Shown here: positions 12,470 through 24,200 of the stretch, piece by piece | Layout of the letters: the number at the start of each line of letters is the position of its first letter | How positions within the stretch are numbered: position 1 is the first letter of the stretch | Source: Lichenostomus cassidix | Taxonomy: Eukaryota > Chordata > Aves > Passeriformes > Meliphagidae | DNA length: 64,000 nucleotides | Direction: 5' to 3' | NCBI GenBank assembly: GCA_008360975.2 | Contig: CM039211.1 | Span: 52,630,600 to 52,694,599, forward strand | Program-made: the position numbers and the translations under genes | Notes under the pieces: model-generated | Database searches by the model: none | What the model saw: only the letters and a program-made list of their open reading frames with translations | What the model was told of the DNA's origin: nothing

Positions 12470-12940
12470 AAGAGGACATTGAGGTGCTGGAGTGTGTCCA
12501 GGGAAGGGCAACAAGGCTTGTGAAAAGCTAGAAAATGTATCATAAGAGGAACACCTGAGGGAGCTGTGTTTGTTTAGTCTCGAGAAGGGGAGGCTCAAGA
12601 GGGACCTTAACGCTCTCTACAATTTCCTGAAAGGAAGGTGTAGTGAGGCGGGAGATGCAGGACTCCAGGAACTGGCCTTAAGCTGACAGGAGAGATTCAG
12701 ATTACATATTACAGTTTTTTTTCCCCCCATTATTAGGGTGGTCAAGTGTTGGAATAGATTGTCCAAGGAGGCAACCGGGTCACCTGGAGATGTTCTAGAG
12801 GTGTTTGGATCTGGTGCTGAGCGATGGTTTAGTGGTTCAGGGGTTACAGTGCGAGTGCCAGGTGGGTGGTCGACGGACTGCATGATCTTAAAGGTCTTCT
12901 CCGACGTTCAAGATTTTATGATTCTATGATTTTGCTTCTG
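12470..12940 (+). mobile_element. CR1 LINE, 3'-end fragment next to the TENT2 promoter
   Basis: This matches CR1 3' sequence in order: 'GGTGCTGGAGTGTGTCCAGGG' followed by AAGGGCAAC, then 'GGGAGCTGTGTTTG' and 'GAGAAGGGGAGGCTCA'. After these come 'CTCTCTACAATTTCCTGAAAGG', 'TGTTGGAATAGATTGTCCAAGGAGG', and the terminal repeats ATGATTCTATGATT at about 12917-12930. It ends about 240 bp before the CpG island. No intact ORF remains. Confidence 0.9.
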
Positions 12941-13238
12941 TCTTCTGAACTCCTCATCCTTCAGGGAGCAAGCATTTTAGTCTGTTTGTGGCCTCAGGTT
13001 TATCCTAGCACGCCTACAATTCTTGTTCGCCAAATCCTAATTTATTTAGCCGAATACAATACTCTGGACACACTTCTGAACAGTAGCTCGGTTACAGTGG
13101 GCCAGTAATTACAGAAAGCAAACCAGCTGCACTGTCATGTCTCTTTGGGCCCCTGCCAGGCCTGGGTGTCGCTGCAGCGCTGTGACCGCCACCTCCGCCC
13201 CTCACGGAGCCCGCGCGCGCACCAGCCGGAGCCGCCCC

Positions 13239-13248
13239 GCGCATGCGC
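13239..13248. promoter_or_regulatory. NRF1-type site
   Basis: GCGCATGCGC is a perfect match to the palindromic NRF1 core. It sits in the CpG island about 60 bp upstream of the predicted exon 1 donor. Use in vivo is inferred. Confidence 0.6.
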
Positions 13249-13257
13249 CCCGCCGCG

Positions 13258-13271
13258 CCGCTAGGGGGCGT
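13258..13271 (+). promoter_or_regulatory. CTCF-like site
   Basis: CCGCTAGGGGGCGT fits the CTCF core (CC-N-S-YAG-R-GGGC-R) closely. It is 10 bp downstream of the NRF1 site and inside or next to exon 1. Confidence 0.45.
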
Positions 13272-13309
13272 GCGCCGGGGGAGGAGGTCACGGAGCGGCG
13301 CAGAGCCGG

Positions 13310-15022
13310 GTGAGGGAGCGCTTCCTGCGGTGGCCAGGCCTCTTCCTGCCGCATGCCGGCCGCTTCCTGCGGTGTCTCTGCATCCGGGGACGGGCCTGCG
13401 CTCAGCTGCCGGAGCTGGTCTCCGCTGCCCGTCCGGCACGGTGCTTCCCGCGGGCCCGCCCCGCCTGCCTCCGCTTAGGCCTTGCGTGAGTGTCCCCTGG
13501 GGGTCCCTCGAGAACGGGGCAGAGAGCGGTGTCGGGTGGTCGGGCCGTGGTCCAGGGGGTGGTGGTGGCCCGGGACTCCTGTCTCGGCACGGGGGATGGG
13601 GACTGGCGGGGCTACGTGCGCCCGGGCTCGCCTCCACGGTTCGCTTGTGTGTTTCTGTGGGAAGTACACGCTTGTTTGTAAGCAGTGCCCACGGAAGCAA
13701 AGGTATCTGAACTGTGAGCTGCGAAACTCTTCTGGAGAATCTGGCAATTCCTGCGGAGGTAACCAGGGCTGAAAGTCACAGTAACGTTGTCGCTATCGAG
13801 AGGCAACGGTGTTGCTACATTGTTTTGGATTGGGGAAGGTAACTCCTCCACTGCTTCTCTTCCTGGAATTTACATCTTCAAAGGCTAAACCGAATGTGTT
13901 TTTCTTCTGCGCCTATCTCTTGAATTCTCAGTCACGGTTCTGTTACTAGTTAATTGTTTCCATAAACCGCTTCTGCTCGGGAGGACTGAGGCATGTTATC
14001 AGTTGTTCTGTCTGCTAGAAATGGAGAAGTTTGGACACCACACAGATACTCAGTCAAATTAAATGTCAGGTGACTTTCTTGTTATGCAACTCCGTGTAAT
14101 TTCTTTGGCAGATTTGAAAGTGGACGTCCAGTAATAACTTCCATATGCATAATGCTTCTCCTCACCCACCCCATAAAACAGGGCAGGGGGGGAAAAAAGG
14201 AAGAACTGTTATAGCTTTTTCTTGGAGCTTGTGCAGCAATGTCCATGCATTTACTTTTCACTAGTGTGGGTCGTCATCACAGGAAATAAGGAACAAAGCC
14301 AAACTCAACCACATAAACTCCTCATTATTCATTTTCCTACACTCTGTGCTAATGCTGCTTGCAGTGACAGTCAGAGCTATCTGGCCAGGATCAATTTTAA
14401 GTTTAACAGATAGTAAACCTACATTTTTCTATTACAGAGTCTATTCAGTAAAATGATACTATTGATGCTATGTATGTATGATATTCTTTAAGTATGAGTA
14501 GATGATGCAATTGATGTCATCACTTGACTGCTTTTTTAAATGTCATGTCATGAAAAAAATACTAACTTTGTGAAATAACATGTAGCTCATGATCAGCTGC
14601 ATCTTCATGTTCTTGTGAGGTAGTGAAGTGTTTCTTTCCATATATTGTGAACCTCATTGTGGAATGTTTAAAATAGCAAACAAATGCCACTGTTACATGG
14701 TACTTTTCCTTGGGATGAGAACTCTTTTATCTTCTGATAAGTAATTTTTTGAAAATGAAAATTTAAAATGGAGGGGGCCAAATAAAAAATTGCTTTTAAA
14801 CATAAATAAAGTAAGCAGTAATTATGAAACTTTAGAGTATACAGTATTTTTATTCAGTAACTTGTCGTGAAAGGCAATAAAAGCTATCCTGTGATCACAA
14901 TTCTCTTAAGCAATTCCTATAAGTATATTCTAGATTACTTGAATTTTTAAACCAAGAGCTTAAAAGGTAAGTAGTATTTCTTTTTGTCTTATTTCAATTT
15001 TATTTTAATTTTTTTTTTGTAG
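13310..15022 (+). other. TENT2: TENT2 intron 1
   Basis: The GT donor is at 13310, and a long T tract precedes the AG at 15021-15022. The first 350 bases are still in the CpG island, and the rest is AT-rich. Possible extra 5' UTR exons (donor-like GCAAAG|GTATCT near 13701, GGAAG|GTAACT near 13838) cannot be confirmed from sequence alone. Confidence 0.5.
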
Positions 15023-15214
15023 ATAAAAGGATACATGTTCACTTCAAGTAGAAAGGAGCATGTTCCCAAATTCTTCCAACTTGGGTCGTCCACCCTTCCC
15101 TCCAAAATATCAACAGCAGAGTACTTTCTTCACTAAACTTCCTCTAAATATACCTCGTACTCTTCTTTCTCACCAGCCAATTATTGTTCCTCCACTTCAT
15201 TTTCACTCTGCAAT
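15023..15214 (+). CDS. TENT2: TENT2 exon 2 (start codon exon)
   Basis: The acceptor follows a long T tract (TTTTTGTAG|ATAAAAGG) and the donor is CAAT|GTAAGT. Coding starts at 15060 and covers 51 codons plus 2 nt of codon 52. It encodes the disordered, Pro- and Gln-rich N-terminus, which begins like mammalian TENT2 and then diverges. Confidence 0.93.
15035..15136 (+). promoter_or_regulatory. TENT2: Overlapping upstream ORF in the TENT2 leader
   Basis: Exon 2 has an ATG at 15035, 25 nt before the main start and out of frame with it. It opens a 33-codon frame that ends at TAA 15134-15136, inside the TENT2 coding sequence. Its context is weak (T at -3), while the main ATG at 15060 has A at -3, so leaky scanning would allow TENT2 synthesis. 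A repressive or tuning role is inferred. Confidence 0.45.
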
Positions 15215-18200
15215 GTAAGTATAGTGAGATTTGATAGTGGGGATTGGGTCTGAAAGAAGTATTTCTGTCTGTGGAGGATAGTTTTCACTGTTTTTAACAT
15301 TGAACTGCATTGAACTTCACAAAACATGAAGGTGTCACGTGTAAAAAAGAGCTGTATCATTTCTCTTAAAGACCTACAAATCTTAATGCTCTCCTGCATT
15401 GTACATAATGCATGACATGCCATTGCACTGATTGGGCTGTTAATCCACGGTTCAGTTTTAAAGATCTTTAAAGCTGTATTTGTTTATTGGGGAGAACAGG
15501 GAGGAGATGAGAAAGGGAAGAAATGTTTATTCTTGCATCTGTATTTGAAGACACCATAATGTTCTTTAGGCTTTTGAATTTAACAGTTCCTTAAGTGAAT
15601 TTGTTTGCTAGCACCTTCTAACACATATGCTGGCAAGAATTACCATTTTCTATTTTTAATTAAATACATCATATAAACTGAAATATGTGCTCGTTTTTAA
15701 TAGAAAAGGAAGATGTATTGCTTCTAAGAAAAAACAAAAAGACAGGACTTCTAGAGTTTAATATTCACTTAACAAAAACTACCAACCCATAAAAAGCATC
15801 TTGGTTATCTTATGAATAATACTTACGGACTGTAGTCTTTCTAGAACTCTTTTGAGTGGGAACTTTGAAGCTACTCCAGCTGTAACTCCAATTGTTACAC
15901 TGCAACCAATGACTTATGGAAGTGTCAGTCCTGTGTCGAGGTCAGATGTCCTGACATCATTTCAAGGAAGGAAGTAAGTTCTTTCTATGTGTGTGACTAA
16001 TACTTGTCGTAACATACCCGTTGTGAACTTTGTCTGATATCAATTTCGTATGCAACTTGAGATATATTAGAAATTGCAATACTGTATACTTTTTTCATTT
16101 TGGTAGATATAGTCCATATATTGGCTCTTTAAAGCATTGTACCTGTTTTTGACAATCTTAGTACTCATAAGAGACTTCCTATACCTAGTTTTTCTATTCC
16201 AACAACTGTAGCCTTGCAGAAATTATTTGAGTGATTTATTGTAATACTGCAATGGATTTTAGTTTGTGTGGGCTTGACTATAAGCAGGCTTGTGTCAACA
16301 AATGTTCTTTTCCTGTTAATTTGTCAAGCTAAGAATAAATGTGCACCCTCAAGCTTTTATAGAATTGTTCCATTTTCCTGATGACACATTAGGTGTTCTT
16401 CCTCCTTTTCTTAATTATGGGATGTTTTATTTTTCAAATACAAACTATTAACTTCAAGCATATGTAAGTTCTTTTTTTTAAAGAGGATTTTGTGGAAACC
16501 TAGTTTTTTCTAGTTTTTTTAAGAAAACTAATTTCAATTTACATTACTTCCTTTGTTACAACTGAAAGGGAAATTTCAGATTAATGCTTTTCTTTTAGAG
16601 CTTTAGGAAAATATCAGTTCTCCTTATCAGTTCAGATATACTACTTGATATGTGTTTCTAATAATTCTGTGAATCAACTGATTGGAAGGAGGTTCTATGC
16701 AGTCTGTCTTCAGTACTAGCTCCTGTACGCTATTTCTCTTCCAGAGCTAACAGATGAAAAATAAGCGCAATCAAATATATGCTATTAAGTTGTATTTGAG
16801 TATGTAATTATCCCATGAACTAAGGAAGTCCCTGGTTTCATGCTGCTTGCATCTTTTCCTCTAGAGCAGTCGGTTTTATGGAAGGCTATGCTATGGTGGG
16901 AGATTTGCAGTTGGCTTAACCAAACTTATCATTTGAGTTTCAGTTGGTTAGTGCAGACACTTGCCTTAAAGAATTGCATCAATCCAGTTCTAGAGTAGCT
17001 GCACTTCTGCAGTTTTATGTTCTCTTGTCCCATTCCAGGTTTGTTTCACATAGTACCTAGGATGGGCACACCTGTTCTGTGGCAAACTTGGGCTTAGTGA
17101 AGTAGTTACATCATTAAGCATTAGTATTTGAACTTTGTAGAAACTGTCTTGTAATCATAAGTTGGAGCTTGTGAACTAGAGGAGTTACACAGTCTCTCTC
17201 TCTAGGAGACAAAGTCAACAAAGTGTTCCAAATGATGCCAAACGGCAGCGGATTCATTCACATGATTCTGAAACAACTGTAGTTAACCAAGCAGTGCCTT
17301 TACCAGAAGAACGTAGATGCTCCTTTCCAGCGTCAGTTTCAGTTCAGTCTCCAGTGTTGCGTGCGCATGCCTCACCAGCTTTAATTGGATGTATCCCTCC
17401 TTTGCAAGATACTTTGTTTCCATGCTCTACAGTAACGAGGCTTCCTGTGGCCACGGACGAGGTAATGGCTTTCTGTGGCAGTGCTTTACTTCTGTCTTCA
17501 GAGTTGGCACCCACCTACCGAGAGGTGCTGTGGGAGGCTACGGAAAAATCTGCAAGGGTTTTTGACACTGTCATGGGGTATCTATTGCTAAGCTGCCATT
17601 AGAAGGTGTCAGTAAGTGTAGCTGCCACTGTGGTTCAATATCACCTCCTTGTGGGTGTGTGGGTTTGGAGCATTTTTACGGGGGCAGGGGATGTCAGAAT
17701 GTTGTTTCCTAGTGTTGTTTGATTTCCACTGTAATGTCAGGAAACTTACATATCTGCTCTAGGAAGTAAAAATTGGAGAAATAGTCCATTTCTCACATAA
17801 GAGGTGGGGAGAATCCTGACTAAAAACTGCCACTGTAGTGGGGAATATATGAGAAGCACATTCTGAATAAATGCAGTCTTGGGCCTGTAAAGATGTTCTC
17901 TGCCTCTTTTCAAGAGGGCATGAAAGTTACTGTCATGGCTGTTCTGGAATATAGAAGAAAATGTAGTGTAGTTTAGAACTGTTTATTGTTCTGCGCCCAC
18001 ATGATAGAAGGGTTTTGGGTTTTTTAGTGTAAATATGCCTGTTGGTTACAGAATGTAACAGTGCTGTGAAAGGAAAGCAGTTAATGCCTCCTTCCAGCAA
18101 AGATCTGGCTACTTCTTTAATACTTTATGTGGGATAAAAAAAAAGCTAATTTAAATCAGTTTTTTTAATAATTATTTTCTCCCTTTTACTGGTAGGCAAA

Positions 18201-21200
18201 CTGTTGACATCAAAGTCAGCAGAAAATGTCTCTGGTCTTTCATTATTTATTCCATGAAAGGCTGCATATACTGATGATGCAAAAAATATTTTCTGTGGTT
18301 TGACATTTTTTAACAAATGGAACAAATTTAAATTTAAAAACTTAGCAGAAATTTCTTCTAGGGAATTATTCTTTGCAAATTTAACTGCACTAAAACTCTA
18401 GACAATGGAGTAGATCATGTGAAATGGTGCTGGATTTTGCATTAAAAAAACCCAGCCTTCTGTGTTTCATGTTATTGCATCTCTGACAGAGATGTTCACT
18501 TCTCTGTGTCTTTACTTTTTGTATGTGTGTGTCCAGTTAAGTAAACAGGTTTTGGAGTTGTTTCAAGCATGTCGGCAGCAGGCCTCTGATTTGAACAGAA
18601 AAGAGCTCTGCAGAACAGAACTCCAGAAAGAAATTCAACTCCTTTTTCCACGTATGTTTTGAATTTGATTACTTAATGTCAGTTTGAATGTTCTTCAGGT
18701 TCGCAGTTCTTCCTTCCTCTGAAACTGTAATTTGTCACATCATGTTTATTTTCTGTTACAGAGAGCAGACTTTTTTTGGTTGGGTCCTCACTGAATGGAT
18801 TTGGCACTCGTACTAGTGATGGTGATTTGTGCCTGCTGGTTAAAGAAGAACCAGTAAGTATTTTAAAACATACATAGTTAAAACAAAGTCTCATTTTGCT
18901 TGCGTGCTGTTAAAAGGCTGGATCCTGAAATAATAAAAAAAGGCTCAAATATTTTTGATTTAATAATTTAGTTTTGCACTCATTATAGCTATGAACTGTG
19001 GCCCAGTGGTGTGCAGATATGAATTCAACCTTTTAAACCTAACAAAACATATTTTTTAAAGCTTTCCGTCAATTCATAAGTGAAAATATACAGCAAAATG
19101 AAAACAAATACCTGGAATGAAGAAGATTGTTGTTTGGAGAACTATTTTAGATGCAGGAACTACTTTTAATAAGTAACATTTTTACACTATTATTTAGATT
19201 CATAGCTGCCTATTTTAGTTATCAGGCATAAAAATGAATTTGATAGACAAAATATCTTAAATATTTTTAGTGACAGAAAATGTTATGAGTAGATGTTAGA
19301 TTGACAGGGTGTCTAAAGGAAATCTCAATAGACCATAAACTTGAAAGTATTGAAGTATCATTTAAAGGGAAGAAGAGGACATTTTTGTGTAAGTGGGGCT
19401 AGGTTGTCATCTATGTCTATAATTTTTGGTGTCTGATAATTACTTTGCATATTGAATGTGGATTGTCTGGCATTTGCCATGATATATATGTATGTTGGCT
19501 CTAGGATGTGTTGGTGTATATGTTCATGTCTTACCCTGAAAATTAATTTCATTTTAAAAGCAAAGCAGGCTTACTTTGAACGTTTAAATAAGAGATACCA
19601 ACTTTTTTCTTTAATTTTAATACCACATTTCAGGTGAATCAGAAGACTGAAGCAAGACATATACTCAGCTTAGTCCAAAAACTCTTCAGTACTAAACTTT
19701 GTAAGTTACCGTCTGAAGTGAGGTGGTAAGAATATGAGCAATTCTGGAGAAGTATTGATGCACAATTGCAAATAATGTATGTAACTGCATCTTGTCTAGG
19801 TTCTAATCACAGTACTCTTTGAAGAAAAGTGATAAATATTTAGTAATGCTACTTGATGCTGATGAATGTTAATTAGAAAATCAGCAGTTTTTCTTGAAAA
19901 ATAGTGGACTTCAATAATGGGTAGTATCTCAGATGACTTTTGAATTGTGGAGCACAATGAGATGGGAGTAGATTTCTGTTTGGGAAACCTAGTGAACTCT
20001 TGCTAATCTTCTAGATTGCAATGCCTTTCTGGGAAAAATGCACTTAAGAATTTGTGAAATAAGATGTCAGTCACAGTAGACTGTGTAGAATTGATTTTTT
20101 TCTTCCTTGAGGTGGAAGACCTTGATACCAGTGAAGTAATTAACTTAGGTGGCTAATGAAGAAAGTAATAAATTTTGACAATACCAGCCCATACAGATAA
20201 AATGTGACAATTCATAGTTTTTATAGGTTGTTATTTAGACTCCCTTCAGATTAAGAATTCAGATGGGCAGTTCTTGACTTAAATATGAAAGCCTTCTACT
20301 TCAAAGAGGCTTTTGTATCAGCCTTTGAATTTTAAAATACCCTGACATTTACTGATATCAGTGACTTTACCACCCTGCTTCCCAGACTTGTGTTACATTC
20401 TTTGATTCTACTCCTTATAGTGATCAGTCCTGCAGTGCTAAAAAGAACAAACCATAAGTTTAAATGCAGGCTTCAAAATTTCTTCATTGGCAAGCATGCA
20501 TGCACAGATTTTTACAACTCATTTGGAAGAAAGACATGATAGATCTATTGCAGAATAGGCATCTGATATTTAATGCTTATTACTGTTGTATATTGACATT
20601 TGCATAAGTCTGAAAATTGATCTGGGTTTGCCTGTGGTGCAGCTCTCTCCAGTGCTTTCTGATAGCACAGTGATAAAAAAGGTGTGTTTCCAGGGATCAG
20701 AAAGGGAGCTTCTAAATGGGCAGTCTTTTTCAAGAGCTCTTGTTCTGTGACAGAGCATTAGACAATATCAAGTGTGTTTACCAACATCAGAAAGGTACGA
20801 TGATCATGTGTAAGTGATCCTCAAAGGTATTTGTGCCATTGCCCATTTTTGATGCTTTCCTAATTCTCTGTTATCTTGCAAGTTCATTTGATCAGCTTGA
20901 TTTTATCAAAATGTACTTTGGAAAGTAAGGCAGGACAAAGCACTGCTGAGATTATCACTCCTGTCAGGCTCTCGTAATTGTGGTATGAAGACCTCTTATA
21001 TCATCTCTTCAGAACCTTAACATCACTGTGGCATTAATTCCTATACCTAGCAATCTGTCCTGTGTCTGCATGGATGTTTTGTGAATAGCACTGACAGGCA
21101 AAAGTTGTTTGAAAATGTTCAAAGCGAAAAAGCTTTGGCACATGGGTCTTTTCACTTAGATGTAGGTAATTTACAAGCTGTAGGACAGCTATGCAAAGAT

Positions 21201-24200
21201 TTAGTACTTCTGAAATAAGAGATATCCTGGTTTCAGCTGAGATAGTTAATTTTCTTCTTAGTTTCTGGTACAGTGCTGTGGTTTGGATTTAATATGAGAA
21301 TAATGTTGATAACACACTGAGGGTTTAGTTATTACTCAGTAGTTCTTACTATAAATCAAGGACAGCCTGTCTACCTAAATGTATGAAGCTGCCTCTGATA
21401 ATTGTTTTCAAGTTTTGTACTGCCCTGTTAGCATGTAAGATGCTGTCCTATAATTTTAAGGTAATACCTCTTTGACAATATTAGTTAAGTCTTTCTTTCT
21501 TCAGTAGAAGAAAGACTGTAGTATGTTCTCAACAGGTGTTGTGAGCAGTCATAAAACTTACTGTTGCTTCGCATGAGAGAACGGAAATAAACATAGTTTG
21601 AGCCAAACGTGAAAGCTAGCAAAGTGTGTGCCAAGATATAAGAGAAACAACAGGAGGGAGAAAATATAAAGATGCTATTTGAAATTAAGTTCTTGCTCCA
21701 GTTTTGTGAAAGAGTTAAAGGACTAAAAGAAATAAAGAGGATATTTGTGGCATAGGTAAAGTTTTAGAGCTTTTTTTAACCTTTTTCCAGATCACTTCAG
21801 TTCAGAAACTTTTGAGAAGTTTTTTCTATCTGTGCCTGTCATAACATCTCCCTCTACAATGTTCCTGTGCATTCCAAAATAAGGACAGTTAGAGTGTGAT
21901 TCTGTGCTTATGTCACTTTAATTCCATGGTTCATAAATGAAGAAGCATTCCAAGTAAAAATTAGATCAGTCTCTTTCACAATTTGTCTTCAGAACTTTAG
22001 GTGCCATCTCTTTTATCCTTTATATAGAGTTGAATGTGGTTGTTAGATTAGGATGTTTGGGAAGCAGATTTCAAAATTTGCTTTAGCTTGTTTCAGTTTC
22101 AGGTTTGTAAGCTAACAAGTGTGAGCAAGGAATTTCAGTCCATTAAATTTTAAGTCTTAGAGCAGAGGCTTTTCTGTGTTGTCATTCTGCATGTAGAATA
22201 CCAACTGAAATGAAAATCTGTTCTGTTTTTGAATAGTCTAATCACAGAGCAAAGTAGAAAAAAGCTTCTGGTTATTTATTTACTGTTTTGGTGGGTTGTG
22301 TTAGTCTTAAAGGTTTGTATTGTGTTTCTCCTAGAGTAGAGAGATGTTAGGATAGCAAATATATAATCTATTTAAAAGACTAGCTGGTCACGTATAACTT
22401 CCTGGCTTGTTTGTTCAGATGCCTGCATATATATTTTTTTACAAGTCTGGCTTAGGTTCCCAGGACTGTGTGCTGAAGCCAATGTTTTTAGAAATGTGAA
22501 ACATTAATTTGGGGATATAACTGAAGAGATTATATCTAAACTACTGAGAGTAAATTTCAGATTGATTCTTCACTTCAGATTCATCTATGCAGGATTAATT
22601 TGAAAAACACCATGGCAGTATTTGGTGGACAGGTGTTTACTATCTTCATAAATAACAAAGAGCTCATTTTCTTTTAGATTTACAAAGAGGTATGGTAGTG
22701 TTGAGACTAGTGTGTCAGAGTAGAATCTGCCTAATGGGCGTCTCGTGGGAAATGTGTAGCAGCTGGGACAAGTGAAGGGATTTGAACTCAGTTGAATGAC
22801 TTTGAAGGACTGTGCAGGTCAGTGAGTGAATTCCAAAAAAATCAGCAGTTATTCCATTTTGTGGTAGGTTGTACCTTCCTAAATTCTTCATGAATGTGGA
22901 TTCTGACTTCTGTGTTGCCCAGTTTCTCCTGTATTATAACCCAGTCAATGAGAGCAGGCTACATGCCCAGGATGCCCAAGATCTTTTTGGCATATACCGT
23001 GTTTGTGATTGATAGGCTGTAAAATTGCCTAATCTTTTATTCTATAACAGAAGAGAGTGAATTAAGCTGTTCAATCTGAAATTCTACATGAATAAGTTAT
23101 ATATGAACCAGTGCTTAGTCTGTTTTGAAGCCATTATATCCTTTTTCGCTGAGCCAAAATGGTGTTCATGGCTTTTTCATAGACTTGCCCAAACTGTGGA
23201 GTGGCTGTATAGATTTCTTTTCATGTATTTTGGTGTGACCCCTCTGGTTGTAGAGATTTCAAGATCACATAGTTTACTTAGGCACTCATTCAACCTGTAT
23301 GTATTTTAGAATTCTACATCCTGTATTTGTGACTGTTTCTTCCCCTTCTTGTATGTATATGTAAGGTACAATATAGGTTCTGCTAACAGCATCACTAGTC
23401 TGAGCCAAGAAAGCGGATACCAGGAGGAAGTTGGTGCCTTCTAGCATCTTTGCTCTTCTGACTTCTTCCTTGCTTTTTACCATCCTGTGAAACAGATTGG
23501 GATTATGTTTTGGACTGTGTCTTTTTTCTTAGCCAGCTAATTTGGCACAGCATCCATCAAGTGTACGGAGGCATTTGCAGGCAGGGATGTGTTTGGAAGT
23601 GGATTCTCGCTAGAGTGAGTTCAGTTAACTTTTGAAGAGCATTGGGAAGGGTCATAGTGAAGAAAATTGAATTGCTGTGACAGACCACATACAAATCCAC
23701 CATTGTCTACCATGTGCTAGTACATGGGAATCTTTGTCTTTAATTTGGTAGTGAAAGAAAAGGAGGCAGAGACCTCTGCATGCTTTAGACCTTCACTTTA
23801 AGGATGTTCTGGGATGCTGGAGGAGAGATGCCTGGATGTGTGTGAAGGTGCAGCTAGAAGGAGGGTTTGCTTGTGTAAATTGCACTGAATTTTGCAGTCA
23901 GTGAACATGAATTGAAGTTATTTATTGAAGATTCTCCCATTAATATCATGAGGAAGATTATCTTTTATTCTGAGTGTTGATTAGGCTCGTACAATGCATT
24001 AAAGTCCAGGTAGAAGATGCCCTCTGGTCAAATCTATCGGAGCATGCATATCCATAAAACAGTCTCAGAAAGTCTGAAAAAAAAAAGTGGAGTTTGTTTT
24101 AATTGAGTACTGCATAGCAGTGTTCCACCAAATCTGAATTTGTCAACCAAAAGAGATGATGCTGTTTAATCAAGGTGGCAATTTAACTGATAGAAGTACC

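Larger units (their letters stand above)
13200..13309 (+). other. TENT2: TENT2 exon 1, 5' UTR (start uncertain)
   Basis: The exon is inferred from the CpG-island position and a good splice donor, GCCGG|GTGAGG, at 13310. The 5' end is not determined and the given start is approximate. Another donor, TTGC|GTGAGT at 13486, could define a longer alternative first exon. Mammalian TENT2 also has a non-coding first exon followed by an exon carrying the start codon, which supports this reading. Confidence 0.5.
13180..13650. promoter_or_regulatory. TENT2: CpG-island promoter of TENT2
   Basis: This is the only strongly GC- and CpG-rich block in the window, with AT-rich DNA on both sides. It has no TATA box. 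Visible motifs are an NRF1-type palindrome GCGCATGCGC (13239-13248), a CTCF-like core CCGCTAGGGGGCGT (13258-13271) and three TTCCTGC repeats (about 13322, 13343 and 13363) resembling ETS sites. Exon 1 with its splice donor at 13310 lies inside it, so the start site is probably between about 13200 and 13300. ORFs on both strands here are by-products of GC content. Confidence 0.85.

Noticed and set aside
13092..13710. Long ORFs on both strands in the CpG island (202 codons minus, 155 codons plus)
   Set aside because: They overlap each other, are Pro/Arg/Gly-rich as expected from GC-rich DNA, and resemble no protein. They are by-products of the promoter composition.
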